From an uncultured bacterium (GTDB taxonomy: Bacteria > Cyanobacteriota > Vampirovibrionia > Gastranaerophilales > Gastranaerophilaceae), in NCBI GenBank assembly GCA_902797965.1, contig CADBUY010000001.1, positions 1-64,000 on the forward strand: a stretch of 64,000 nt of DNA. Direction: 5' to 3'. Both the position numbers and the translations under genes were made by a program. The notes below the pieces were generated by a model. The model searched no databases. It saw only the letters and a list, made by a program, of their open reading frames with translations, and was not told where the DNA came from. The stretch's first letter is position 1. Each line of letters opens with the position of its first letter. Positions 42,788 to 51,669 of this stretch are shown in pieces.

Positions 42788-45700
42788 ATGGATTTTTCAG
42801 ATAACGATAACAAAGAACTTATGCAACTCTTTCAAACAGAGAGCGAAGAGATTATAGAGAGGATTTTTACAAGCCTTTTTTCTTTAGAGAAAAAGCCTGA
42901 TAACAAAGAACTCACTACCGCTGTGTACAGGGATTTACACAGCCTTAAAGGTGCTGTCAGAATGGTCGGGTTCACAAATATCCAGTCCATTATTCACAAA
43001 ATGGAAGATATTTTTGACTTTATCAACGAGAAAAAAATGGCTCTGGACGCAAGTTCTATAAACGTAATTTCGCGTTCTTTGGAAATTGTATCTAAGTATT
43101 TGCAGGAGTCTATCAGAAATAATCGTGAAATAATAGATGATGATTTTAAATCAACCTTGTCTAACCTTGAATACATACATGATGTTGAACTTAATGACAA
43201 AGCAAACCCGCAGCATGCCGGTAGCGGCATACCTGGACTTGACATTCCGGGTTTGGATATCCCCGGACTTGATATCCCTGTAGTAAATATGCCTGATGTG
43301 GATTTGCCCAAGATTAGTGATTTTAATATCAGACAATCAATTAGTGAATCTGCTGAGACAAAATCAGACACATCAGATTTAACACAGTTTCAGGAAGAAA
43401 TTAACTTTGGTTTTAACAAATGTTTTGGCATCATTGACAGTATTGTTCCGGAAGAAGAGTCTCAAGACATTGTAATTTTAAAAGAAGAAGTTCAAAAAAT
43501 ATATAATTATTTCAAAAGCTCTGATTTATATGAAGTCAAATCTTCTCTGGAGAACGTTATTACAAAAATAGACTTTGTAATGAACGCAACTAACACTTTA
43601 ACCATAAGTGAAATACTGGAGTTGCGAAATGAACTTAGTTCTGCGGCTGCTAAATTTACGACTTCCTGTATAGCGTTTGAGCCAAAAGGATTTACTTTCT
43701 TTGATGTTGCTGAAAAGATTTCAATGCTTCAGGGAAGCAGCGTTTATACGGCAGAAATAAGAGATGATATCTTAAAATTAAAAGAAAATATTGATGACAC
43801 AAGCATTCTTGAAATCTTAAACACAATAATTGAGATACTGAATTTTATTGAAGAAAATTCTGTTCAGTTAGAAGAACAAATGGTTGCAACTTTGAAAAGC
43901 GGTATTGAATACTGTGCTTCACCAAATGAAAATGTTGACAGCGATTTGATTGTTCAGCAGCTTGAAATTATGAAACAATTGCTGGATTTGAGCTATAAGA
44001 AAGACACCGGTGTAACAGAGATTAAAAATCTTTCAACTCAATCTTCACAAGTAAATAAATCTTCGTCTTCAACTGAGATTAAAACGCTTCATGTCAATGC
44101 GCAAAAACTGGATTTACTCGTGAACCAGCTTGGTGAACTCATTATTACAAAAATTAAAACAGAAAAAAATATTGAAAAAATCGACAATATCAAAAATACA
44201 AATGAAAATTGTCAAAAGGATTTATTAAAAACATCAAATTATTTGAGATATTATAACCGTAAATATCTACAGTCTTCTAATTCAGAACAGTATACAGCAG
44301 CTTTTGTAAAGCAGGTATTTTCTTTGTTATCTGATATTACCCAGAATATTTCAAGAACAATTTATGACCTTAATTCTCTTTACAGAGCTTCAAAAGAAGA
44401 CGATATGAAAATGCGTTTAATTATAGATGAAATGGAATCTATGGTTAAAAATATTCGTGTTCTCCCTATCTCAACAGTATTCAATTCTTTCTCAAGAATG
44501 GTTCGTGACATTGCGACAGAAAAGGGCAAAGAAATTGATTTTGAGATTGAGGGAAAAGGCACCTGTGCCGACAAAAAGATTATAGAAGAAATAAAAACTC
44601 CTCTAATACATATTCTGAGAAATGCAATTGACCATGGTATTGAAACAAAAGACGAAAGAATATCCTGTGGCAAGAGTCCAATTGGTAAAATTATGTTATC
44701 TGCCCGTCAGGATGACAACAAGGTTATAATTGATGTTGCCGATGACGGTCGCGGATTTAATCTCGAAAAAATAAAAGACAGAGCGGTGTCAAGAGGCTTT
44801 TTAACAAAAGAAGATATTGAAAATATGACTGATGAAGCTATTATGAATATTATTTTCTGGCCGGGCTTTACGACAGGTGACTCAATTACAAGCATTTCAG
44901 GCAGGGGTATCGGTCTGGATGTTGTTAAAACAAAAATATCTCAGCTTAACGGTAAAGTTAAAGTAATCTCGGAATTCGGCAAAGGTAGCTGTGTTCACAT
45001 TGAAATTCCTGTTACATTGACTACTCTGAGAGTATTTCTAGTAAAAATTTCGGGACAAACTTTTGCTATACCGATTCAAGTAATCACAACATTTATCGTT
45101 AAAAAGCAAAACGAGATTAAAACAAATAACGGAGTTAGAACAATCGTATACAACGGAAACCTTCTTCCATTATATTACATGTCAGATATTCTTGGACTTG
45201 CCCCTGAAAAAAGAGGTGAAAAGGAAACTATTCTTATCATAGAATCTGATGAGAAAACAGTTGGTCTTGTTGTAGATAAACTGTTAGGCGATCAGGACAT
45301 TCTGCAAAAGAAACTTTCTGCACCTTTGTATAAGGTTAAAAACATTTCAGGAATTACAAACCTCGCATCAGGAGAGCTTTGTTTAATCCTCAATATGCAG
45401 GACATTTTGCACTACGACTTTAACAAAGCCGCAAGTTCTGCTGCGACACAAAAGCTGCTCCCTGCAGATGTTCTTTCTTACAAGAGAATTTTAATTCTTG
45501 ATGATTCAATCACAACTAGAACCATGGTTAAAAATATCTTATTAAATGCAGGTTATATGGTTGATGTTGTTTCTGAGGCGGAAGAAGCATTGGTTAAATT
45601 AAAAATGAACCACTACGATTTAATTATTAGCGATTTAACAATGCCAAAAATTGACGGATACGAGTTTATTGATAAATTAAAAACTGATGAAATGTATGCT

Positions 45701-45853
45701 GATATTCCCGTAATAATTATGAGTTCTATTCCTGAAAAAACAGCTATGGATAAACTCGGTCAAAATGTTGATTATTACATTACAAAAGACAACTTTAATC
45801 AGAACGCATTTATTGAGCAGATTAAGGCTCTTTTAACCAAATATCACGAATAA
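42788..45853 (+). CDS. cheA: CheA-type sensor histidine kinase with C-terminal receiver
   Basis: 1021 residues. Hpt domain with phospho-His51 (DLHSLKGAVRM). A Pro/Leu/Asp linker contains a short tandem repeat I-P-G-L-D (148-163). A long helical region follows, then dimerisation, the ATPase with N-box ILRNAIDHG (609-617), G1 ADDGRGF and G2 GRGIGLDVVK, a CheW-like domain, and a receiver with Asp949 (LIISDLTMPKIDGYEF). Only one Hpt is clear, unlike ChpA, which has many. It probably phosphorylates its own receiver and the REC-GGDEF protein. No free CheY, CheR or CheB is adjacent. Confidence 0.94.
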   Translation: MDFSDNDNKELMQLFQTESEEIIERIFTSLFSLEKKPDNKELTTAVYRDLHSLKGAVRMVGFTNIQSIIHKMEDIFDFINEKKMALDASSINVISRSLEIVSKYLQESIRNNREIIDDDFKSTLSNLEYIHDVELNDKANPQHAGSGIPGLDIPGLDIPGLDIPVVNMPDVDLPKISDFNIRQSISESAETKSDTSDLTQFQEEINFGFNKCFGIIDSIVPEEESQDIVILKEEVQKIYNYFKSSDLYEVKSSLENVITKIDFVMNATNTLTISEILELRNELSSAAAKFTTSCIAFEPKGFTFFDVAEKISMLQGSSVYTAEIRDDILKLKENIDDTSILEILNTIIEILNFIEENSVQLEEQMVATLKSGIEYCASPNENVDSDLIVQQLEIMKQLLDLSYKKDTGVTEIKNLSTQSSQVNKSSSSTEIKTLHVNAQKLDLLVNQLGELIITKIKTEKNIEKIDNIKNTNENCQKDLLKTSNYLRYYNRKYLQSSNSEQYTAAFVKQVFSLLSDITQNISRTIYDLNSLYRASKEDDMKMRLIIDEMESMVKNIRVLPISTVFNSFSRMVRDIATEKGKEIDFEIEGKGTCADKKIIEEIKTPLIHILRNAIDHGIETKDERISCGKSPIGKIMLSARQDDNKVIIDVADDGRGFNLEKIKDRAVSRGFLTKEDIENMTDEAIMNIIFWPGFTTGDSITSISGRGIGLDVVKTKISQLNGKVKVISEFGKGSCVHIEIPVTLTTLRVFLVKISGQTFAIPIQVITTFIVKKQNEIKTNNGVRTIVYNGNLLPLYYMSDILGLAPEKRGEKETILIIESDEKTVGLVVDKLLGDQDILQKKLSAPLYKVKNISGITNLASGELCLILNMQDILHYDFNKAASSAATQKLLPADVLSYKRILILDDSITTRTMVKNILLNAGYMVDVVSEAEEALVKLKMNHYDLIISDLTMPKIDGYEFIDKLKTDEMYADIPVIIMSSIPEKTAMDKLGQNVDYYITKDNFNQNAFIEQIKALLTKYHE

Positions 45854-46327
45854 CTAAAATTTGCCATCAAGATATTCTATAACATTTTTAGGCAGAAAAG
45901 AAGTTAAATCTCCGCCATTGTAGAAAATTTCTCTTGCGTTTGATGAAGATACAAAACTATGCTCAGGTTTTGCAAAAAGACACACAGTTTGAATATTATC
46001 TCCAAGTTTTGAATTAACGGCTGCAAGTTCCTTTTCATACTCAAAATCAGAAGAATTTCTCATTCCTCTTAAAAGAACATTTATGCCTTTTTCTTTTGCA
46101 TAATCAACAGTCAAACCATTAAAAGAGCAGACTTCAACATTGCTAAAGTCCTTTACACATTCTCTGATTAAATCAAGTCGTTTATCAACCGGTATAAAAG
46201 AACCTTTATTAATATTATATGCAACTGCAACAATTACATTATCAAAAATTTCCGTACCTGATTTAATTATATCCAAATGTCCGTATGTAATCGGATCAAA
46301 ACTTCCTGCATATAAAGCAACTGACAT
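45854..46327 (-). CDS. coaD: Phosphopantetheine adenylyltransferase
   Basis: 157 residues, ATG with GGGGGA upstream and TATAAT about 20 bases further. GSFDPITYGHLDII has the T/H-x-G-H nucleotidyltransferase motif (YGHL), and FAKPEHSFVSSSNAREI contains the C-terminal S-S-S/T-x-x-R-x motif. Makes dephospho-CoA from 4'-phosphopantetheine and ATP, the fourth step of CoA synthesis. It is convergent with cheA, with stops on adjacent bases. Length is normal. Confidence 0.96.
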   Translation of the reverse strand: MSVALYAGSFDPITYGHLDIIKSGTEIFDNVIVAVAYNINKGSFIPVDKRLDLIRECVKDFSNVEVCSFNGLTVDYAKEKGINVLLRGMRNSSDFEYEKELAAVNSKLGDNIQTVCLFAKPEHSFVSSSNAREIFYNGGDLTSFLPKNVIEYLDGKF

Positions 46328-46476
46328 AAATGTCCCCCTTTTTTATAAAATTATACACTAAAACAGGTAAATATAAAGTTTTAAAAATATAATAATCATA
46401 ACGTCCTATTTTGACGCAGGGTTATTGTACTATATAAATGTGAGAGGGATGAATGACTTGTCTAAACTCTTTCAAC

Positions 46477-47445
46477 CTAATAGTTCTCTACATTTTCAAC
46501 CAAATACTTCTTATATTCATCTCTCAATGACTTTGGGGAAAGGATTTTACATCCTGCTCCCCATTTAAATACATGCCAGATGATTTCTCGGCTTCCGCTT
46601 GCTTTAAATGTGACAGTATATGTTCCGTCTTCATTATATTTACCCTTTTGCGTAGGGTGAAAATTGTATTTAGAAGCATCTTCTGCAAGTTCTTGATTAA
46701 ATAGTAATTTAACACTTAATACTTCTCCCTGATAAACACCAAAGGAACGGCTGGAATACTTCTGCAAATCAAAATCTCCTTTATCAAAAGTTTCGTCTGT
46801 AAGTTTAAAATCAGTAAATTTATGAAGGAGATAGTTATAAATTCCATCACCCTTTGCTTTTTCTCTTGCAACAAGATAAACCTTTTCACCATAGATTAAA
46901 CCCAAAGGCTCAAGTTTACGTTGTTTTTCATGATATACGGCAGATACCATTTTGGAATCTTTTAGGGCTTCTCTTACAATACCCAAATGTTCCAAATTCA
47001 TTTTGTACTGCGGCATCTGGCGTATGGCATAACCCTCTGTCTGCATATATAGTTCAATATTATTTTCTATTGTATTATTCCGTTTTTGAGAAAGGAGTTT
47101 AATCTTATCGACCGTCTTTTTGAGTTCGGACTTAACTTCTTTGTTTGTCGTTCTTCTCTCATATTGCTCAATATTAGCAATCTCTTTGGGGGTAAATGAT
47201 ATCAGAGGCAAAAGCGCATGATTGGTAAATCCCCAATGTTTTGTATTATATTGCTCATCTATCTCAAGTTCTTCTATCTGAGGGAAAATATTAATCAGAC
47301 TGTCACGCATTCTCTCTGCCGTTCTGCGTGAAACTCCGTATTCTTCTTCTATTTCTTTAATGGTAATTCCCTGCGGTCTTGAAGCCATAGCAAAAGCAAG
47401 CTCTATAATATCAGAATTTCTTGAATATCTCGGTTTATCTTCCAT
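46477..47445 (-). CDS. WYL-domain transcriptional regulator
   Basis: 322 residues, ATG with GGAGAG upstream and TATAAT before it. N-terminal helix-turn-helix (about 22-60, GITIKEIEEEYGVSRRTAER) is followed by a WYL domain (about 150-230, MVSAVYHEKQRKLEPLGLIY and YLVAREKAKGDG) and a WCX C-terminal region. WYL proteins bind nucleic-acid ligands and regulate phage defence or DNA-damage responses. No defence gene is adjacent. A two-copy 49-base repeat lies 85 bases upstream of its start, so it may be an operator or a target of it. Confidence 0.9.
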   Translation of the reverse strand: MEDKPRYSRNSDIIELAFAMASRPQGITIKEIEEEYGVSRRTAERMRDSLINIFPQIEELEIDEQYNTKHWGFTNHALLPLISFTPKEIANIEQYERRTTNKEVKSELKKTVDKIKLLSQKRNNTIENNIELYMQTEGYAIRQMPQYKMNLEHLGIVREALKDSKMVSAVYHEKQRKLEPLGLIYGEKVYLVAREKAKGDGIYNYLLHKFTDFKLTDETFDKGDFDLQKYSSRSFGVYQGEVLSVKLLFNQELAEDASKYNFHPTQKGKYNEDGTYTVTFKASGSREIIWHVFKWGAGCKILSPKSLRDEYKKYLVENVENY

Positions 47446-47529
47446 AACGTTCTCTCCTTTAATAATTATACACGTTTTGTCCGAATTTGTCGTATTGTAA
47501 AAAAATTAAATGACAATTATTTTGCTTAC

Positions 47530-47623
47530 GCCCGACGTGTAGAAACTCTTTAAACTAATTACATTTATCCCCCCACATGCCCGACGTGTAGGAACACTTT
47601 ACACTAATTACATTTACCCCCCA
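47530..47623. repeat. Two tandem 49-base-period repeats upstream of the WYL gene
   Basis: Units starting GCCCGACGTGTAG at 47530 and 47579, each about 46 bases long with 3-4 bases between. They differ at only a few positions and end in a run of C before A. A hairpin with a T-run follows at 47641-47682. Only two units exist, so it is not a CRISPR array. Confidence 0.8.
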
Positions 47624-47640
47624 TGAAAAAGTAAATATAA

Positions 47641-47682
47641 AAACGGATTGGGATAAATTATTAATCTCAATCCGTTTTTTAA
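47641..47682 (+). terminator. Rho-independent terminator after the tandem repeats
   Basis: AAAACGGATTG pairs with CAATCCGTTTT (11 bp, longer with G-U pairs) and a T-run follows on the forward strand. No gene ends here, so it would terminate a short forward transcript crossing the repeats. The rest of 47446-47867 shows another small palindrome (TCAGGCAGTGCCTGA, 47694-47708) and no gene. Confidence 0.65.
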
Positions 47683-47867
47683 TCAGTTTTTGTCAGGCAG
47701 TGCCTGAACTGCAGACTTTTTGTTACCCCATATAAGTTTTCTAAACTTTCAAAATTTAGGCAATTATGAAAGTTATTTACAAATCCTTACAAAAACCCCT
47801 CAAAACTTAACAATATCAATATTTTTCTTTTATAGACACAAAAACTAAAATAATGTAAGATAGACTT

Positions 47868-48289
47868 ATGAATGATGTAGTACAAATCCAAAACTTAATT
47901 TATGTAATTCGTGGTCAGCGGATTTTGCGTAGGGCGAAGCGATAGCGGAGTCCCGAAGTAACAAAAACAAAAGTGAATGTGAGCGATAGCATAATGAACG
48001 GCTTGTTTTTGTGAAGCAATAATCCAAGATAAGAGTAATGCTCGACCGAGATTTAGCAAGGCTTTATGAAGTGGAGACAAGAGTATTAAATCAAGCTGTA
48101 AAACGTAACATTGAGCGTTTTCCTGAAAATTTCATGTTTCAACTTACACATGAAGAATTTGAAGAATTAGAGCATTGCTTCATTCAACATTGTAAAGATA
48201 ATCAAGCTGACATTAGAGAATTAAGGGAAGCAATGGATTTATTAATTGATAGAACAAAACCTACAAAAATCGGGTTTAAAACTGATTAA
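47868..48289 (+). pseudogene. Broken ORF6N-domain (phage-type) gene
   Basis: ATG 47868 opens MNDVVQIQNLIYVIRGQR, the start of ORF6N-domain proteins. The frame then ends at TAG 47943. The domain resumes in another frame at about 48032, [18 protein letters not shown], and continues [20 protein letters not shown], typical of ORF6N. The centre is interrupted by about 113 bases, and the C-terminal part is also cut: the ORF6N core jumps to a short tail KIGFKTD. The ORF6N family occurs in phages and prophages, possibly as antirepressors. TAAGAT ends 6 bases before the ATG. Confidence 0.8.
47919..48031. mobile_element. About 113-bp insertion with imperfect inverted ends inside the ORF6N gene
   Basis: The inserted block has near-inverted ends (GGATTTTGC on the left, GCAATAATCC on the right) and internal GCGATAGC-type short repeats, for example GAGCGATAGC and GCGAAGCGATAGCG. 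The size, 113 bases, explains the shift of frame between the two halves of the ORF6N domain. No transposase, so it would be a non-autonomous palindromic element. Boundaries are approximate. Confidence 0.5.
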
Positions 48290-48399
48290 TTTTTTTATAC
48301 TCAAAGCTTATATGCTGTATATTACAACCTTATTTGCGGTAAAAGGTATATAATTGCCAAATACTATTCTATAATATATATATGATAAAGGAGTTTTAT

Positions 48400-48747
48400 A
48401 TGAAAATTTTTACACCAATGTTCAAAGATGACAGAGATAAAATTATAGCGGTTGCAATGTTATTGTCATCAATGTTTTTTCTTTTCTTTCCGGCACTTAT
48501 CGTAATTTTTATTCCGAAAGAATACATAAGCGAAAATACATATAATCTGGCAAAAGCCATTTTTAACTATGAGCTTTTCTTATTTCTGATTTCATTATTT
48601 TTCATGGTTCCGGTTATCGGATGGCTTGTAGGTTTTATTGTTGCACCAATTTTGGCATTATGGAACATTATCGTTCTGATAATCGGATTGTGCGCAATTG
48701 CAGAAAACAAAGAATTTAAAATCCCTGAAATTTATAATTTTATTTAA
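48400..48747 (+). CDS. Small hydrophobic membrane protein
   Basis: 115 residues from ATG 48400, selected for the SD AAAGGAG at 48387-48393. An in-frame ATG at 48382 coincides with the predicted transcription start, 6 bases after TATAAT (48370-48375). Three hydrophobic helices (about 20-40, 55-75, 80-103), no cytoplasmic domain of size. Composition Phe/Ile/Leu-rich. No family assigned. Its stop overlaps the 3' end of bioD by 8 bases in tail-to-tail arrangement. Confidence 0.65.
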   Translation: MKIFTPMFKDDRDKIIAVAMLLSSMFFLFFPALIVIFIPKEYISENTYNLAKAIFNYELFLFLISLFFMVPVIGWLVGFIVAPILALWNIIVLIIGLCAIAENKEFKIPEIYNFI

Positions 48748-49411
48748 AATACTCGTCTAAAAGTATTATATCAGTTTGATTTTTTTCTACAGTTGCAATA
48801 ACTTTAACTCCTGTAAGATATTCAACCTGTTTGAAGTTATCCTGATGCATAAAACTATTCGGGTTATAGTTATTAAGAATTATACCCTGTATAGGAATAT
48901 TATTCTGTCTTGCGTATTCAACAGTCAGCAGAACAGAATTAATTGTCCCAAGACCGCCATCAGCAACAATTATAATACTCAAATCCAAATCTTTAATGAG
49001 ATCTTTTAAAAGATATTTTTCATTGTTTTCAAGCCTCAAAGGGCAGGTAATTCCTCCTGCTCCCTCTACAAGAACATAATCATACTCAACCTGTTTTTTC
49101 AGAAACTCTTTCTTTATAAGTTCGGGGTTAATTTCTTCCCCAGCCCTTTTTGAAGCCAAATGAGGTGAAACAGCTTCTTTCCACCAATAAACAACACATT
49201 CATCGGCCGTAGTCGGGATTTTCGCAGTATTTACAACATAATTACAATCACTTTCGGTTAATCTTCCGTTTTCCGCAACTACTCCGCTTAAAACAGGTTT
49301 AAAATATCCGCAATTAAACCCCGCTTCTCTCATCCTTTTGACAATCAAAGCAGAAACATAAGTCTTGCCAATATCCGTACCGGTTGCTGTTATAAAAATA
49401 TTCTTAGACAT
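48740..49411 (-). CDS. bioD: ATP-dependent dethiobiotin synthetase
   Basis: 223 residues. Walker A GTDIGKT (11-17) and YFKPVLSG (about 36-43) are diagnostic of BioD, with a glycine-rich VLVEGAGGITCPL later. It makes dethiobiotin from diaminopelargonate, CO2 and ATP. Other biotin genes are not nearby. The ATG follows TATCAT by 6 bases with no SD, another possible leaderless start though without a good -35. Confidence 0.93.
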   Translation of the reverse strand: MSKNIFITATGTDIGKTYVSALIVKRMREAGFNCGYFKPVLSGVVAENGRLTESDCNYVVNTAKIPTTADECVVYWWKEAVSPHLASKRAGEEINPELIKKEFLKKQVEYDYVLVEGAGGITCPLRLENNEKYLLKDLIKDLDLSIIIVADGGLGTINSVLLTVEYARQNNIPIQGIILNNYNPNSFMHQDNFKQVEYLTGVKVIATVEKNQTDIILLDEYFK

Positions 49412-49463
49412 ACCTTAATGATACATCAAAAACTTTTAACAGTACGCATTAATAATTTTCTTT

Positions 49464-50852
49464 CTATTCCTTTACAGGACTGACTCCTCTGGTAATAGCT
49501 TCCAAAATACGTTTAACTTTTACTATTTCTATTCCGTTATATTTTTCCTGAACATCATTAGCTTCAGGAATAATAATGCGCTTAAATCCGAGTTTTTGAG
49601 CTTCATTAATACGTTTTTCAATATGATTAACCGCTCTGATTTCTCCTGATAAACCCAACTCACCAACAATAGCCGTTCGCATGTCAAACACAACGTCACG
49701 CACACAGGTAACTATAGCTAAAGCAATTCCCAAGTCGGCAGCCGGCTCATTAACATCAATACCGCCGATTACATTAACATAAACATCCTGTTTTGAAAGA
49801 TTTAAGCCAATCCTTTTTTCTAAAACCGCAAGTATTTGAAGAACACGACCTGTATCAACACCATTTGCAACACGTCTTGGTGCAGGATACGGAGTCGTTC
49901 CGACAAGAGCTTGTATTTCTACCAGAAGCGGACGAGTTCCCTCACTCGTAACAATAATAGTACTTCCGGGAGTTTGGGTTTGACTGTACTCTTTTAAAAA
50001 CAGTTCGCTCGGATTAATAACTTCGCTTAAACCTTTTGCACCCATCTCAAAAATACCAACTTCCGAAGTGTTACCAAATCTGTTTTTTATGGAACGCAAA
50101 ATTCTATAAGTCTTGTATTTGTCACCCTCAAACTGAATAACCGTATCAACCATGTGTTCAAGAACTTTAGGACCGGCAATATTTCCCTCTTTTGTTACAT
50201 GACCGATTACAATAATTGACACATTTTGAGTTTTTGCAACCTGCATTAAAGAATTACAGCACTCTCTAATCTGTGAAACGCTTCCTGCAGAACTTTGTAT
50301 CACAGAAGTATAAATTGCCTGAATACTGTCAACAATAACCAAATCCGGATTCAATGAGTCTATATGTTTTTTTATCAATTCTAGGTTTGTCTGGGGGTAA
50401 ATGTATAAATTATCTGACTTTACTCCCAATCTTTCTGCACGAAGTTTCACCTGGCTTGCGGATTCTTCAGCGGAAATATATAAAACTTTTTTATTTTGAG
50501 TACACAACTCACCTGATGTTTGTAAAAGTATTGTAGATTTACCGATCCCCGGATCACCTGCAAGCAGAACAAGTGAACCCTGAACAATTCCACCGCCCAA
50601 CACTCTGTCAAATTCAGAAATATTAGTAGAAAATCTTAATTCAGAATTCATCTCTATTTCAGACAGTTTCATCGGCGGATTTGAATCGATAACATCCGTC
50701 ACAAATTCTTTTTTTGCTGAAGAACTGTCAACTTCTTCTACAAAAGAACCCCAGCTTCCACACTCCGGACACTTGCCTAAATAACCGGCAGTTTCATATC
50801 CACAGTTTTGACATACATATTTTGATTTTAATTTGACCATTTTATTTACCAT
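49464..50852 (-). CDS. radA: DNA repair protein RadA/Sms
   Basis: 462 residues. Zinc finger C-x-x-C pairs at 14/17 and 28/31. RecA-like ATPase with Walker A GDPGIGKST (99-107), the KNRFG motif (256-260) and a C-terminal Lon-like domain. RadA extends D-loops and helps resolve recombination intermediates. It also acts in transformation, which fits comEC and the pilins. Start: ATG 50852 has no SD and lies right after a hairpin; ATG 50840 four codons in is possible. Confidence 0.95.
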   Translation of the reverse strand: MVNKMVKLKSKYVCQNCGYETAGYLGKCPECGSWGSFVEEVDSSSAKKEFVTDVIDSNPPMKLSEIEMNSELRFSTNISEFDRVLGGGIVQGSLVLLAGDPGIGKSTILLQTSGELCTQNKKVLYISAEESASQVKLRAERLGVKSDNLYIYPQTNLELIKKHIDSLNPDLVIVDSIQAIYTSVIQSSAGSVSQIRECCNSLMQVAKTQNVSIIVIGHVTKEGNIAGPKVLEHMVDTVIQFEGDKYKTYRILRSIKNRFGNTSEVGIFEMGAKGLSEVINPSELFLKEYSQTQTPGSTIIVTSEGTRPLLVEIQALVGTTPYPAPRRVANGVDTGRVLQILAVLEKRIGLNLSKQDVYVNVIGGIDVNEPAADLGIALAIVTCVRDVVFDMRTAIVGELGLSGEIRAVNHIEKRINEAQKLGFKRIIIPEANDVQEKYNGIEIVKVKRILEAITRGVSPVKE

Positions 50853-50856
50853 AAAG

Positions 50857-50884
50857 AAAGATTTGACAAAATTGCCAAATCTTT
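50857..50884 (-). terminator. Terminator of the LysM protein gene
   Basis: AAAGATTTG and CAAATCTTT pair (9 bp) around a 10-base loop, with CTTTC on the reverse side. It separates the LysM gene from radA. Confidence 0.65.
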
Positions 50885-50917
50885 TTTCATACTACACCTA
50901 CTTACCTAAACCGCCCC

Positions 50918-51472
50918 CTAACCTTTATTAATAGGGATAATCAACTTTTGACCGATTGATAAAGCATTAGGATTAGACATTTTGTTAGCTTCCTGAATTA
51001 AATTAACTTTATCCATGTCAAAAGATCCATAAAATCTTATTACGATACTTTCCAAAGTATCACCCTCTTTGACAGTATATTCTTCTTTTGTAACACTTTC
51101 AGCAGCTGACGGTTTTGAAGCATCAGCAGGTATAAATCTGAATTTTGCATTTTCTGCTGCAACAGGTTTAGATTTTGGAACTGCATCCTCTTTTGGTGCT
51201 GATATGTTAATCAAAATGCTTACAAAAGTTGTTATAAGTAATGTAACTATAACACCTGTAATTAAACCGATTACAAAATAAACCTGAGGTGCTTTTTCTG
51301 TTCTTTGCTGTTTAACACCAAAATTCTGCCAGAGAGCATCAAGTTCTCTGTTCTTTGTTTGTCTTCTATAAAAGTCCTCATCCTGATGTTCTCTGTTATA
51401 TCGACTTAGAGCTTCCATCATAGCAACTTTTTCTCTTGTAATATTTGATCTTCTAAGTGTTGTGCTTTTCAT
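50918..51472 (-). CDS. Membrane-anchored LysM protein
   Basis: 184 residues. A charged cytoplasmic N-terminus (about 1-75), one membrane helix (about 76-95, LITGVIVTLLITTFVSILI), a Pro/Ala/Lys linker and a C-terminal LysM domain (about 133-182, YTVKEGDTLESIVIRFYGSF...LIIPI). LysM binds peptidoglycan N-acetylglucosamine. The protein likely tethers the cytoplasmic membrane to the wall and may work in division or cell-wall maintenance. SD is GAGGGG. It is monocistronic with its own terminator. Confidence 0.85.
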   Translation of the reverse strand: MKSTTLRRSNITREKVAMMEALSRYNREHQDEDFYRRQTKNRELDALWQNFGVKQQRTEKAPQVYFVIGLITGVIVTLLITTFVSILINISAPKEDAVPKSKPVAAENAKFRFIPADASKPSAAESVTKEEYTVKEGDTLESIVIRFYGSFDMDKVNLIQEANKMSNPNALSIGQKLIIPINKG

Positions 51473-51669
51473 AACCCCTCACAGCTTTTTGGTATAAAGA
51501 AGTACCATCATATATAAAATTAACATAAAACTATATACCGTGCAAATTTGTTAAGATTATTGTAAAGTTATATTACGAATTTATGATGTTACTTTCGTTG
51601 AATAAATAACATAATAGCAAAATTTTTTTTGAAGAGTTTTTGTATCTTTAAGAAAGCGAAAATACTGAC

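Noticed and set aside
43229-43305. Assembly error or slippage artefact in the IPGLD repeat of cheA
   Set aside because: The repeat units differ by synonymous bases and the frame stays open, so they look like genuine diverged repeats.
47530-47623. CRISPR array
   Set aside because: Only two repeat units separated by 3-4 bases, so no variable spacers and no cas genes nearby.
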